Assembly (NCBI GenBank): GCA_009691415.1
Contig: SICP01000015.1
Span: 1 to 35,509 of the forward strand
Source: Candidatus Margulisiibacteriota bacterium
Lineage (GTDB): Bacteria; Margulisbacteria; Marinamargulisbacteria; SXXA01; SICP01
Direction of reading: 5' to 3'
DNA: 35,509 nucleotides
Below the pieces are notes generated by a model, which made no database searches, was not told where the DNA came from, and saw nothing but the letters and a program-made list of their open reading frames with translations. Below, piece by piece: positions 26,171 to 35,509 of the stretch (positions are counted from its first letter, which is position 1; the number at the start of each line of letters is the position of its first letter). A program made the position numbers and the translations under genes.

Positions 26171-26214
26171 AAAATCTCCTAACAGACGCTCGTACTCAGA
26201 TCGATTAAAAATTT

Positions 26215-27351
26215 TTAGAATAAGAAACCCAATTCAAGCACCTGCAACGTATTGGCTTCCTGCCCCAAATAACGTCCAGACTCTTCTGTATAAACTGCAT
26301 AATGCACTTGGAAAAACCAAAGATTAGCCCCAAAACCCCCTGTGATATAACCATCTTTGACGCCACCCCGCAGCATAAGCATTCCACCCATCAAAGGCTT
26401 TTCAACACCAATCGATAAATTTTTGAAAAAATTGGTTTCATCAGAAATAAATCGATAATCTGTGGCCAACAAAAAATCACCCACAATCGGAGCTGACGTG
26501 TTGATACCCAATCCAATTGTTCCTGTAAAAGGCAAAGAGACTTCAAACGCCTTATCTACCCCCAATACCTCACGAGTTCCTTTCAACGTAGCTCCAATAT
26601 TGTTAAAAGCAAGTCCCCAAGTACCAGCCCCAACAGGCGTGCTAATATCACCCAAGAATCCAACGTTCACACCGAAACCTGTAGCTGTTGAAAGATTAGC
26701 AGAGACAGAACTGCCTCCGTCAACCATCTTAAGGAAATCATTGGCATCTAATACAAAAACATTTTTATTCGTCTTACTATCATAGGCCACAGATCTTCCC
26801 AAAAGTCCGCCAGAAATCCCCATTTTGACACCAGGTATAAATGGCGCATCCATAGCAACCCCCACAAGCCCACCAATATCAGTATTGGACTCTAGAACAA
26901 CCTCTGGCTGCACAGGATTATTAACTTGTATTAACGTATTGCTCTGAGAAAAAATACCCACTCCAAATCCAGGGCGAACAAAAGAAATGAATGGAGACAA
27001 AGCAAAATCAAACGCACCTTGAAACGGCGTTATAGATTTGAGCTTTAGAATACGCTCAGCCTTAGAGGCACCACTTTTAGCAACATCTTGAAAGACATCG
27101 ACCTTATCTACGAATGAACTACTGACTTCAAGTCTTAAACGAGGCAGATTAAAATCTACTCCCGCGCGTGATAAACCAGCCGGATTCTTGTACAAGGCAT
27201 GCTCATCAAATGTGAAAGCAACACCTGCCCCCCCCATACCTTGCTGCCGAATACTTGAGAAGTGAAGATTTGTATCTGCAGCCATCGCTACAGACCCCAT
27301 ACAACCCAACAAAACCGCGCCTAAAATAACCTTAGTGTAGTAATTTTGCAT
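26215..27351 (-). CDS. TraF/FadL-like outer-membrane protein
   Basis: Signal peptide; SSIRQQGMGGAGVAFTFDEHALYKNPAGLSR; Gly-rich beta pattern with C-terminal LELGFLF. Confidence 0.75.
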   Translation of the reverse strand: MQNYYTKVILGAVLLGCMGSVAMAADTNLHFSSIRQQGMGGAGVAFTFDEHALYKNPAGLSRAGVDFNLPRLRLEVSSSFVDKVDVFQDVAKSGASKAERILKLKSITPFQGAFDFALSPFISFVRPGFGVGIFSQSNTLIQVNNPVQPEVVLESNTDIGGLVGVAMDAPFIPGVKMGISGGLLGRSVAYDSKTNKNVFVLDANDFLKMVDGGSSVSANLSTATGFGVNVGFLGDISTPVGAGTWGLAFNNIGATLKGTREVLGVDKAFEVSLPFTGTIGLGINTSAPIVGDFLLATDYRFISDETNFFKNLSIGVEKPLMGGMLMLRGGVKDGYITGGFGANLWFFQVHYAVYTEESGRYLGQEANTLQVLELGFLF

Positions 27352-27368
27352 TTAGTAATCTCCCCGGA

Positions 27369-28298
27369 TTATCTTATACCCTTAAGAATATCTGCTATAG
27401 CAAGCCTTATATTATGTTGACGTGTCTGTGTAGATAGATCGACACCAAAAGAAAAGCCCCTATAACTTTCATTTAAACGTACCTTTTGATCAAGAGTTTC
27501 CATATATTTACTAGCAGTATGGACTTTTTCCAAGATTGTGTCACTAATAGGAAATCCATCTATAGCCCTCAAACTGTCATTTGCGTTATGCACATAGGTA
27601 TGCACCCTTGTGGCTAAATAACGTAGGATAGACTCAACATTCTCTTCTGAATAACCACTGACAAATTCAATAGTCTCTGCGTCTGTATCAATAACAAAAT
27701 AGGTAGTTAAATCGCTAACTACAACAGCTAAATTTGCAATACCCCTAATCAAAGCAAATTTCTTATACGCATCACTACGTGGGATATAAACCGAGCTAGA
27801 GGCGCGATGCAACACAGGCCGCCCCACACTATCGATATCGATAGAAGGTGCTCCTAGTAAATCAGCCGCAGAATTCAAGGCATCCGCTGCGTTTTGCATA
27901 TCTTGTGTTGGCACAGCAGAAACAACCGATCTTAATGATTCTACAACATTATCCTGTTCATTTCCTAATCCAGAATCAACAATTGTTTGATCGTTAAATT
28001 TTGTTAAGTTTGCAGCAAAATCTAATGCAGTAAGATTATTTTGCCCCAAAATAGCCTGACCTTTTAATTCGTAAGCCACTATTTTATTTTCTGTAGTTAC
28101 CGCCGGATCAGACAACATTTTCTCCGCCTCCGACAACGCCAAACTGTAATCCCCCTTATCCAAGGCATCTTTACCCTGTTGCACAGATGTACCATGCGAC
28201 GTACCATCCAGCCCCTTAAAAATATTCGTACCACAACCAGACAACATCAAAACCACAGATGCCACAACAATAAATCGAGATACGATTAAGTTTTTCAT
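27369..28298 (-). CDS. Lipoprotein, TPR-like N-terminus
   Basis: Lipobox VVLMLSGC; GKDALDKGDYSLALSEAEKML; AGGAGG SD. Confidence 0.75.
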   Translation of the reverse strand: MKNLIVSRFIVVASVVLMLSGCGTNIFKGLDGTSHGTSVQQGKDALDKGDYSLALSEAEKMLSDPAVTTENKIVAYELKGQAILGQNNLTALDFAANLTKFNDQTIVDSGLGNEQDNVVESLRSVVSAVPTQDMQNAADALNSAADLLGAPSIDIDSVGRPVLHRASSSVYIPRSDAYKKFALIRGIANLAVVVSDLTTYFVIDTDAETIEFVSGYSEENVESILRYLATRVHTYVHNANDSLRAIDGFPISDTILEKVHTASKYMETLDQKVRLNESYRGFSFGVDLSTQTRQHNIRLAIADILKGIR

Positions 28299-28382
28299 AC
28301 ACACCCTCCTAGGGAAATAATTCTCAATTTTAAACTATACCTTTGTATTTCCCAAAAAGAAAGAAACCAAAACGTAAAACTT

Positions 28383-29609
28383 CTAACTTAACGCGTCCAG
28401 TTTCTCACCTTCCAAACACGCAATAAAAGCGGCCCCACACGCATCACCATATACATTCACAACCGTTCGGAACATATCCAAAATACGATCCACTGCCAAG
28501 ATAAGACCAATGCCTTCTATCGGCAAATTCACTGAGCGCAAAATAATCACCATCGTCACCAAACCAGCGCTCGGAACCCCCGCCGCACTAATGGATCCCA
28601 ACGTAGCCGTCAGCCCAATCACCACCTGCTGCATAATCGTTAAGTCAAACCCATAAACTTGGGCGATAAATACAGCCGCAACCACTTCAAACAAGGCTGT
28701 CCCATCCATCGTCACCGTCGCTCCCAAAGGCGCAACAAAACTACTAATTTTATTTGAAATTCCGACACGGCGCTCCAAACAATCCATCGTCACCGGCAAC
28801 GTGGCTAAGCTACTACTCGTCGTAAACGCAGTGGCTAGCGCAGGCACCATCGCTTGAAAAAAACGCTTGGGAGAAACTTTTACCGCCAATAAAAAGCAGG
28901 ACAATGTCCCACCTAAATGCAACGCCAATCCACACAAAACAACGACAAAATAAAACGCCAATGGTTTTAATGCTGCAAATCCAGTTCTGCCAACCAACGT
29001 CGCCATCAACGCAAAAACACCTACGGGAGCGAGCAACATCACCCACTGCGTAATACGTAACATCACCTCATTTAAACCATCCACAAAAGACTTAAAACCC
29101 GCCCCCTTTTTACCAATTAAATTAAGTGCGGATCCCACCAAGAGTGAAAAAAAGATAAGCGGCAACATTTCCCCTTTCACCATAGACTCCACAATATTTT
29201 CGGGAACAATTTGTGTAAAAATATCCACCATAGAAAACGAATCCCCACGGTGAATCACATCGGCCTGAACACTATGCGACAACAAGTTAGAATTGCCACC
29301 CAATCCAGGATGGATCACGTTGACAAGCACCAGACCAAGAACAACAGCCAACACCGTTGTTCCCAAATAATACCCAAAAGCACGAACCCCCACTTTCCCT
29401 AAATCTCTAATATTGCCCAAATTCACAACGCCCATCACCAGTGACGAAAAAACCAACGGCACAATCATCATCCGAAGCGCGCGCACAAAAATATCGGCGA
29501 TAGGCATTAAAACACCTGTAAAACCACCAAAAATAACCCCCACCAACACACCCAAAACCATCGCAATAAAAATCTGCGTATGCACCTTCAAAGAAAACTT
29601 AAATTTCAT
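28383..29609 (-). CDS. gltP: Dicarboxylate/amino acid:cation symporter
   Basis: AFTTSSSLATLPVTMDCLERRVGISNKISSFVAPLGATVTMDGTALFE; LGSISAAGVPSAGLVTM. Confidence 0.95.
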   Translation of the reverse strand: MKFKFSLKVHTQIFIAMVLGVLVGVIFGGFTGVLMPIADIFVRALRMMIVPLVFSSLVMGVVNLGNIRDLGKVGVRAFGYYLGTTVLAVVLGLVLVNVIHPGLGGNSNLLSHSVQADVIHRGDSFSMVDIFTQIVPENIVESMVKGEMLPLIFFSLLVGSALNLIGKKGAGFKSFVDGLNEVMLRITQWVMLLAPVGVFALMATLVGRTGFAALKPLAFYFVVVLCGLALHLGGTLSCFLLAVKVSPKRFFQAMVPALATAFTTSSSLATLPVTMDCLERRVGISNKISSFVAPLGATVTMDGTALFEVVAAVFIAQVYGFDLTIMQQVVIGLTATLGSISAAGVPSAGLVTMVIILRSVNLPIEGIGLILAVDRILDMFRTVVNVYGDACGAAFIACLEGEKLDALS

Positions 29610-29752
29610 AAAATGCCCCTTCGTTATAAATCCAAAAATAGTAAACCCATCATAACGCAAGGCTTGAAACAACGTCAAAGATTAGGGGATAATACGAACT
29701 GCATACCTACCATCACAAAACTGTATCCATCAAACCCCTCAAAGGAACACCC

Positions 29753-32062
29753 ATGCACAAAATAATCGCATCTTCACTCGAAGTGTCACCCCTTAGTTTT
29801 ACAGAAGCGCACCAAGAAATTTCAGATCTGATAGACCAGTTCACACAAGCAGCAACAAAAAGAGCCATTAATCATCTATTCCCTTGCGCAAGTAAGATTC
29901 TACAGAAACTACTCCCTCTTTTTGAAAACCCTTCTCTATTTTCAAATATCTACACTCATCTTCTAGCCACAAAAATTCTGACCTACTGTTTGCTAGCACC
30001 AGACTTACATCTCTTTTCAAAAGAGAGTCTTAGACAATTTAGCAAAACAACCAACACAGAGTCCCTCGAATCATTAATAGATTTTTGCAACGAAAAAAGC
30101 TATGCCCTTTACACGCAAAACTTAAAAACACTTTCACAAAAAAATATAATAGGACAGGATATTAGTGATCGTTTCCAAAAAAATCAGACACTAATTAACA
30201 TATTCAAATCACAAAATACCATCGGTGCACAACAAGGCACAGTAGACACAGAAAGGAAAATCTACTTAAACCATAGTCTAATAGGATCCCTTTTTATATA
30301 TGAACACATTGGCGATGGAAACTGTTTTTACCAAGCCATCATAGACGCCATAGACCTACAAGAAAACCATGACAACCCTCCGTGCTTAAAAAATGTCAAA
30401 AGCCCCGACTTATTGAGAGATATCTCTCATAGCTTATCCGAAACCACATTCAAACAATGGCATCACCTTGAAGTAAATCCCAATTTAGAAGCGCATAAAA
30501 TATTAGAAGAAAACCCTATTGAAAAAGACATTTTCATGAAAAATCTCTACCTAGAAATCAGCAACCTCATGAGAGAATACGCAAAACCATGCACATTAAA
30601 AATACAATTTGACACGATCCCTATTCCCAAAATTCTAAGAGAACACCCCCTACTCACCATAAGTTTAGATACCCATTTCAAAATACTCATGCAACAACAA
30701 CACAATCTCTATACCAATCCAGACATCTTTAGCAATAGTGAAAATCCGGAACTTATTCCTGGAGCACTAGAAAAACTCATTCCAGATGACGCTCTAAGAC
30801 TACTTATCGGACCACAAATAGAAGCCAGACTCAATGAGTTAGTCCAAGTCTTTATGGCCATGGGAGGCACAGAAACAAGTAAGCATCCAGATAATTTAGA
30901 GTTATTTGATCAATGTTTTCCTTGCGTCGCATTATCAGAAATTCTAATGGCCGCTGGCACACAATTTGACGAAAGTTCTCAAACACTTTTAAAAAATCCC
31001 ATTATAAAAGCATTGGGCGAAGCCTATATCGCGGACATAGACATCAATCAAAGCCTCTTTAAACAACCTGAACTCACCTATGTCACACAAGAAGGAAGAG
31101 AATTATCTATTAAGGAAATCGCTACAAAAAAATATGCAACGAGCCCCGAAATAAGCATTTTCACTCAGATCTTACCTATTCAAATCAGTCTAGCTAACCA
31201 AACAGGAGATATTCATGTCATCACAAATATAGAAACAACCGATACTGTATTGTTAAAAACACTTCAAAACCCTCAAACGATTCACCTGTTTTTAGAAAAC
31301 GGTCACTACGGCGTCCTTTCTGACAAACGCCCTCAACCTAAAAGCAAAAAACGAAATGCTTCTCCAGAAATTGAACACGAAAAAAGAAGAAAAGAGTCTG
31401 ATCCGTCGCTCCTATCCATAAATCCTTCAAGCCAAGAAATAGATATGAGAGACTACAAACTCACCCCACTTGTTGCTTCAGGCACTTTTTGGCAAGTATT
31501 AGAATACCATTTAAGTCAGGCTCACAGCGAAAAAATTCTAGGAAAAACATACCCTTCCATTCAAGAGGCATTTATCGCCAAACATGATGACTTAATTCAA
31601 ACAAAAAACCCTTCGTATTTAAATTTAATCAAAGAACAAATCGTTGATATCGCAGAACAAATTATCGACGGTGATGATGAAGAAATAGAAACCACAATGC
31701 CCAAAACACACGCTCACGCAAAAAACATAATCTACGATACATGCGATACAAATAAAGAATTACAAATAGATGCCGTCAGTTTAGATATTCTTTTTCAAAA
31801 AAGACCTCAAGAAAACAGCGTTATACAGAGCCTCAGAGAAGATCTTCACGACATTAACAATCAGGAATTAACATGTCTGCCAGTAAGCACCTTACGATTT
31901 ATCGCGCAAGAATTTGGCATCTACTTTGCCGAGCAACAAGGGAGCGAATTGTTATACATAAACACCAAACAATCTGCTCACGAGCTGAGCGATCCCAATC
32001 AGATCTTGCTATTCTCTTTTAATGAAATATCAGGGGAAATGAGCCTATTGTCCCCAAAATAA
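29753..32062 (+). CDS. Large OTU-like cysteine protease domain protein with bipartite NLS-like motif
   Basis: YEHIGDGNCFYQAIIDAI (Cys codon 30323-30325), IHLFLENGHYGVL (His codon 31304-31306), then KSKKRNASPEIEHEKRRKE. Confidence 0.8.
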   Translation: MHKIIASSLEVSPLSFTEAHQEISDLIDQFTQAATKRAINHLFPCASKILQKLLPLFENPSLFSNIYTHLLATKILTYCLLAPDLHLFSKESLRQFSKTTNTESLESLIDFCNEKSYALYTQNLKTLSQKNIIGQDISDRFQKNQTLINIFKSQNTIGAQQGTVDTERKIYLNHSLIGSLFIYEHIGDGNCFYQAIIDAIDLQENHDNPPCLKNVKSPDLLRDISHSLSETTFKQWHHLEVNPNLEAHKILEENPIEKDIFMKNLYLEISNLMREYAKPCTLKIQFDTIPIPKILREHPLLTISLDTHFKILMQQQHNLYTNPDIFSNSENPELIPGALEKLIPDDALRLLIGPQIEARLNELVQVFMAMGGTETSKHPDNLELFDQCFPCVALSEILMAAGTQFDESSQTLLKNPIIKALGEAYIADIDINQSLFKQPELTYVTQEGRELSIKEIATKKYATSPEISIFTQILPIQISLANQTGDIHVITNIETTDTVLLKTLQNPQTIHLFLENGHYGVLSDKRPQPKSKKRNASPEIEHEKRRKESDPSLLSINPSSQEIDMRDYKLTPLVASGTFWQVLEYHLSQAHSEKILGKTYPSIQEAFIAKHDDLIQTKNPSYLNLIKEQIVDIAEQIIDGDDEEIETTMPKTHAHAKNIIYDTCDTNKELQIDAVSLDILFQKRPQENSVIQSLREDLHDINNQELTCLPVSTLRFIAQEFGIYFAEQQGSELLYINTKQSAHELSDPNQILLFSFNEISGEMSLLSPK

Positions 32063-32067
32063 CAGCC

Positions 32068-34173
32068 TTACTTCCCAAACCCCACCCGACCCGTCACCGG
32101 ATCCAAAATAAGTGCCGTTTCAAATTCTTTGCCGGTACTGGTCGTGAATCCCTTCAACACCTGCGTCTTGCCATTTTTCAAAAGTGCTTTTGCCATCGGC
32201 TCCGAAATCTTTTTCTTCGCAATTTCTTTCCAAATCGCAAACTTACAGCCTGTCTGGCGCCACTGATTACAACCATACGCCATTTTTGATTCAACCACTT
32301 CCCCAATTTTACAGACGGGACATTTTCCCAAACTATCCTCAGCCGCAATCGGCCGCGAAATTTTACACTGCTTTAAATTCTCAATCATAGACCGAGTAAA
32401 CGTTCTGATCTCTTCCATAAATAACATGCGCGAATACGTCCCCTGTACAATTTGATTTAATTTTTTTTCCCAATCACCCGTCAACTCCGCTGACAACAAC
32501 GCCTTATCCTGAACAACCCCTATCAACTGAATTCCCTTATCCGTCGGCACCAACGAATTCTTCTGACGAAAAATATATTGCACCTTAATCAAGCGCTCCA
32601 AAATCTGCGCCCGTGTTGCCGGAGTTCCCAGTCCACATTCTTTCATTGCCTGACGCAACTCTTCATCTTCAATCGCTTTTCCGGCCGTTTCCATCGCACC
32701 TAAAATCGTCGCTTCGGTATACAACAACGGCGCTTTTGTTTGCTTCTTCATAGCCTTTATATCCTGAGGAATCACACCATCATTTTCGGCAACAATAGGC
32801 AAAAGACCCGCACTCTCTTTTGATTTCGAATCGTCGTCATCTTCTTCACCCTTATAAATATCCCGCCAGCCCCAAAACCTAATCACCGTTCCATTGGACT
32901 TAAACAAATGTTCCGAAAAACCAGAAATAATTTCAGTCAATTCTTTCTCGCAATTCGGCATAAATCCAGCCAAAAACCGCTTCACAACCATGTCATAAAT
33001 TAATCGTTCGTCTTTAGATAAAACCGACAAAACAGGCCGCTTATCTGTGGGAATAATCGCATGGTGATCCGTCACTTTTTTATCATCAAATAAGCGATTC
33101 GGTTTACCCAAATCCTGCGTTAATAATCCACGAGCCACCTCTTCAAAAATACCCGCCTCTGCCAAATTTTTAATCAGCCCCGGAATCTTCGCCTTCAAAT
33201 CCGCCGATAAATACCGAGAGGACGTCCGTGGATAACTCAAAATCTTATGCGTCTCATACAACGCCTGCATTGTTTGCAACGTTTTATCCGCCGAAAATTT
33301 AAACTTGCGATTGGCGTCTTTTTGCAACTCCGTCAAATCATATAAAAGGGGCGGCTGCTCCGTCTGTTGTTTAATCGAAACTTTCTTAATGAACCCCGTC
33401 CCAGCTTGCTTTACATCCGCAACAATCTGATCCGCAACTTTCCCATCCATAAGACGCGACTCTTTATCCAAAAACCAAACCGCCGGAAACGTCCCGTTCT
33501 CATGTTTCACTTTGACATGCACTTCAAAATACGTCTCGGGCACAAAATCACGATTGGCCACAAAACGATCCACAATCAGTTTTAAAACAGGTGTCTGTAC
33601 ACGCCCAACACTCATCACACCTTGCCCATAACCAAACCGCTTCGTATACCCACGCGTCGCATTAATACCCACCAACCAATCTGCCTCAGACCGCGACAAC
33701 GCCGAATCATACAGCGACTCATACGCCGCCCCATCTTTCAATTTCTCAAACCCCTCTTTAATCGCCTGATCCGTCTGCGAAGAAATCCACAGTCTCTTAA
33801 TCGGCTTATCACATCCCGACAACTGATAAATATGCCGAAAAATCAACTCGCCCTCACGCCCCGCATCCGTCGCACACACGACAGACTCCACCTCAGGCCC
33901 ACATAACAAACCCGCAATCACATCAAACTGACGCTTCGCCTCAGGCGACACCTCCGTCCGAAACGGCTCGGGCACAATCGGCAAACTTTCTAAATTCCAT
34001 TTTTCATAAGCGGGGTCATACCCCTGAGCATCCAACAACCGCACCAAATGCCCAAACGCCCAACTAATCTGATACCCATTCCCCTCAAAATATCCCTCAC
34101 GCTTCTGAGACACCTTCAAAACACGCGCAAGATCTCGGGCCACACTGGGTTTTTCTGCAATAACTATTTTCAT
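32068..34173 (-). CDS. topB: DNA topoisomerase III
   Basis: MKIVIAEKPSVARDLARVL; CATDAGREGELIFRHIY; SVGRVQTPVLKLIVDR; LSYPRTSSRYLS; C-terminal CPVC...C. Confidence 0.95.
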   Translation of the reverse strand: MKIVIAEKPSVARDLARVLKVSQKREGYFEGNGYQISWAFGHLVRLLDAQGYDPAYEKWNLESLPIVPEPFRTEVSPEAKRQFDVIAGLLCGPEVESVVCATDAGREGELIFRHIYQLSGCDKPIKRLWISSQTDQAIKEGFEKLKDGAAYESLYDSALSRSEADWLVGINATRGYTKRFGYGQGVMSVGRVQTPVLKLIVDRFVANRDFVPETYFEVHVKVKHENGTFPAVWFLDKESRLMDGKVADQIVADVKQAGTGFIKKVSIKQQTEQPPLLYDLTELQKDANRKFKFSADKTLQTMQALYETHKILSYPRTSSRYLSADLKAKIPGLIKNLAEAGIFEEVARGLLTQDLGKPNRLFDDKKVTDHHAIIPTDKRPVLSVLSKDERLIYDMVVKRFLAGFMPNCEKELTEIISGFSEHLFKSNGTVIRFWGWRDIYKGEEDDDDSKSKESAGLLPIVAENDGVIPQDIKAMKKQTKAPLLYTEATILGAMETAGKAIEDEELRQAMKECGLGTPATRAQILERLIKVQYIFRQKNSLVPTDKGIQLIGVVQDKALLSAELTGDWEKKLNQIVQGTYSRMLFMEEIRTFTRSMIENLKQCKISRPIAAEDSLGKCPVCKIGEVVESKMAYGCNQWRQTGCKFAIWKEIAKKKISEPMAKALLKNGKTQVLKGFTTSTGKEFETALILDPVTGRVGFGK

Positions 34174-35162
34174 ATCGAATCCGAAATCAAATTTAAAATA
34201 AGCGCAATCATCGTTTCTTTTTCCTTAGGGTCACTCTCTGCTATGAACAAAGCCAACGCAGTTAATGCGTTATCGTTAATTTTGCGTTCTCCTGATTCTT
34301 TATACAAACTATGAGACTGATCCAAAAAATACACAAACAAAAAAGATCCCATACGTTTGTTACCATCCGAAAAAGGATGATCCTTAATTACAAAATAAAG
34401 AAGGTGTGCCGCCTTTGATGCCGTAGATGGATACAATTCTTGCTGATCAAACGTCTGATAAAGTGTACTAATAATAGCCTCAAAAGTAGAGTCTCTTTCT
34501 TGCCCAAACAAAGGACCCGCTTCCTGTTTAGCCACCAAAGCATTTTTAACCTCAGAAACAATAGAAAGACACCGTTTATATTCAAGAAGAAACTCGGATT
34601 TTCCACCTTTTGGCAAAGACAAAGTCTTACCATCGTAACGCTCAAGAAGCGTCAACGTTTTCGCATAATTCGCAAGAAGATTTAAGATCTCATGAGACTG
34701 ATCTGAGATCAATAAACTACTAGATTTTTTCTGAAAAAGAATAATTGCATCTTGAAGACTAAACAATTTATGATGTGCCTCTCGAAGCCGTTTTTCATTG
34801 AGGGTATAGCCTTGCGTTAAATGCGTCTTAAGAATATGTGTAGCCCAAATACGAAACTGGGTTGCATCTTTAGAATTGACCCTATATCCAACAGAAATGA
34901 CTGCATCTAGATTATAAAATTGTGTTTTATATAGTTTCCCATCTCGTGCAGTATGTTCCAAAATGGAACTAACTGATTCTTGAGAAAGCTCCCCCGATTT
35001 AAAAATATTATTAAGATGCTTAGTAATAGCAGGACGTAGAATCCCAAAAAGAACTGCAATTTGCGCCTGAGTTAACCATAAAGTCTCCTCTTGAAACTGA
35101 ATTTCAAGCTCAGGCCCCTGAGCCGTTTGATAAAGAAGAATTTCACCAAGTGATTTATCCAT
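34170..35162 (-). CDS. RhuM-like DNA-binding domain fused to a Fic/Doc-family domain
   Basis: TLWLTQAQIAVLFGILRPAITKHLNNIFKSGEL...TQFYNLDAVISVGYRVNSKDATQFRIWATHILKTHLTQGYTLN; C-terminal HPFSDGNKRMGSFLFVYFL. Confidence 0.9.
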   Translation of the reverse strand: MDKSLGEILLYQTAQGPELEIQFQEETLWLTQAQIAVLFGILRPAITKHLNNIFKSGELSQESVSSILEHTARDGKLYKTQFYNLDAVISVGYRVNSKDATQFRIWATHILKTHLTQGYTLNEKRLREAHHKLFSLQDAIILFQKKSSSLLISDQSHEILNLLANYAKTLTLLERYDGKTLSLPKGGKSEFLLEYKRCLSIVSEVKNALVAKQEAGPLFGQERDSTFEAIISTLYQTFDQQELYPSTASKAAHLLYFVIKDHPFSDGNKRMGSFLFVYFLDQSHSLYKESGERKINDNALTALALFIAESDPKEKETMIALILNLISDSI

Positions 35163-35237
35163 ACCTAAATTTAACACAGCCACAAAAGACGGGGAATCTA
35201 TGATCTAAATCTTCTCCTACTAAGCTTCTATCTCAAG

Positions 35238-35509
35238 CTAATCGTGCTTTACATCAATATTATTTTGTTTGTTCCACTCCGCGACTGCTTTTTCTAAATT
35301 TGCTTTCACGCCTTCAGGAAAATTCTTTGCCTCTGGCGGTATGCAAATCATCACTGCATAACCACCTCCCGCATAAGGAATACTACGTTTTTCTAAAGGG
35401 AAACTTTGAAGTACTCCCACGGCATCTTTATACATCCCTTTAAGTCCTCCATCTCTACCTAATCGAAAACCAACATCAAATCCTGGCGTTAATTTAATCT
35501 CCAACCCTT
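35238..35509 (-). CDS. Hypothetical protein, possibly truncated by window end
   Basis: Open frame to window edge, ...LEIKLTPGFDVGFRLGRDGGLKGMYKDAV...; family not recognised. Confidence 0.45.
   Translation of the reverse strand, partial: GLEIKLTPGFDVGFRLGRDGGLKGMYKDAVGVLQSFPLEKRSIPYAGGGYAVMICIPPEAKNFPEGVKANLEKAVAEWNKQNNIDVKHD

Noticed and set aside
33622-33906. Plus-strand Arg-rich 94-aa ORF, superficially a basic protein
   Set aside because: Antisense shadow of topB; the basic composition is a by-product of the A+C-rich strand.

Overview
The window is a bacterial chromosomal segment, mostly housekeeping genes with several accessory loci. Recognisable genes: glpD, rfbA-rfbB, a guaB3-type IMP dehydrogenase with guaA, recO, an hppA-like gene, tpiA, a secreted cyclophilin, an icd-type dehydrogenase, folD, a dimeric dUTPase, comM/yifB, rsmE, a KKTVA-repeat histone H1-like gene, rnpB, a patatin phospholipase, tRNA-Ser(GCU), a Fic gene, pdxH, tRNA-Ala(GGC), rsfS, an LCP gene, yqeK, a TraF/FadL-like outer-membrane protein with a lipoprotein, a gltP-like symporter, a large OTU-protease-like protein, topB, and a RhuM-Fic fusion. 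Most interesting observations: (1) a 769-aa OTU cysteine-protease-like protein with a large Cys-His insertion followed by a textbook bipartite NLS, which looks like a host-directed deubiquitinase; (2) a partial eukaryotic-type mitochondrial-carrier C-terminus at the left edge; (3) an intact hppA-family ORF that has lost several catalytic motifs; (4) an apparently exported glutamate racemase next to a convergent, decayed paralogue lacking the first catalytic-Cys segment; (5) repeated promoter-ATG arrangements suggesting leaderless mRNAs; (6) a strong strand-wide A+C bias that breaks down between the two tRNAs, where gene relics lie. All calls were made by eye; no database searches or computations were run.
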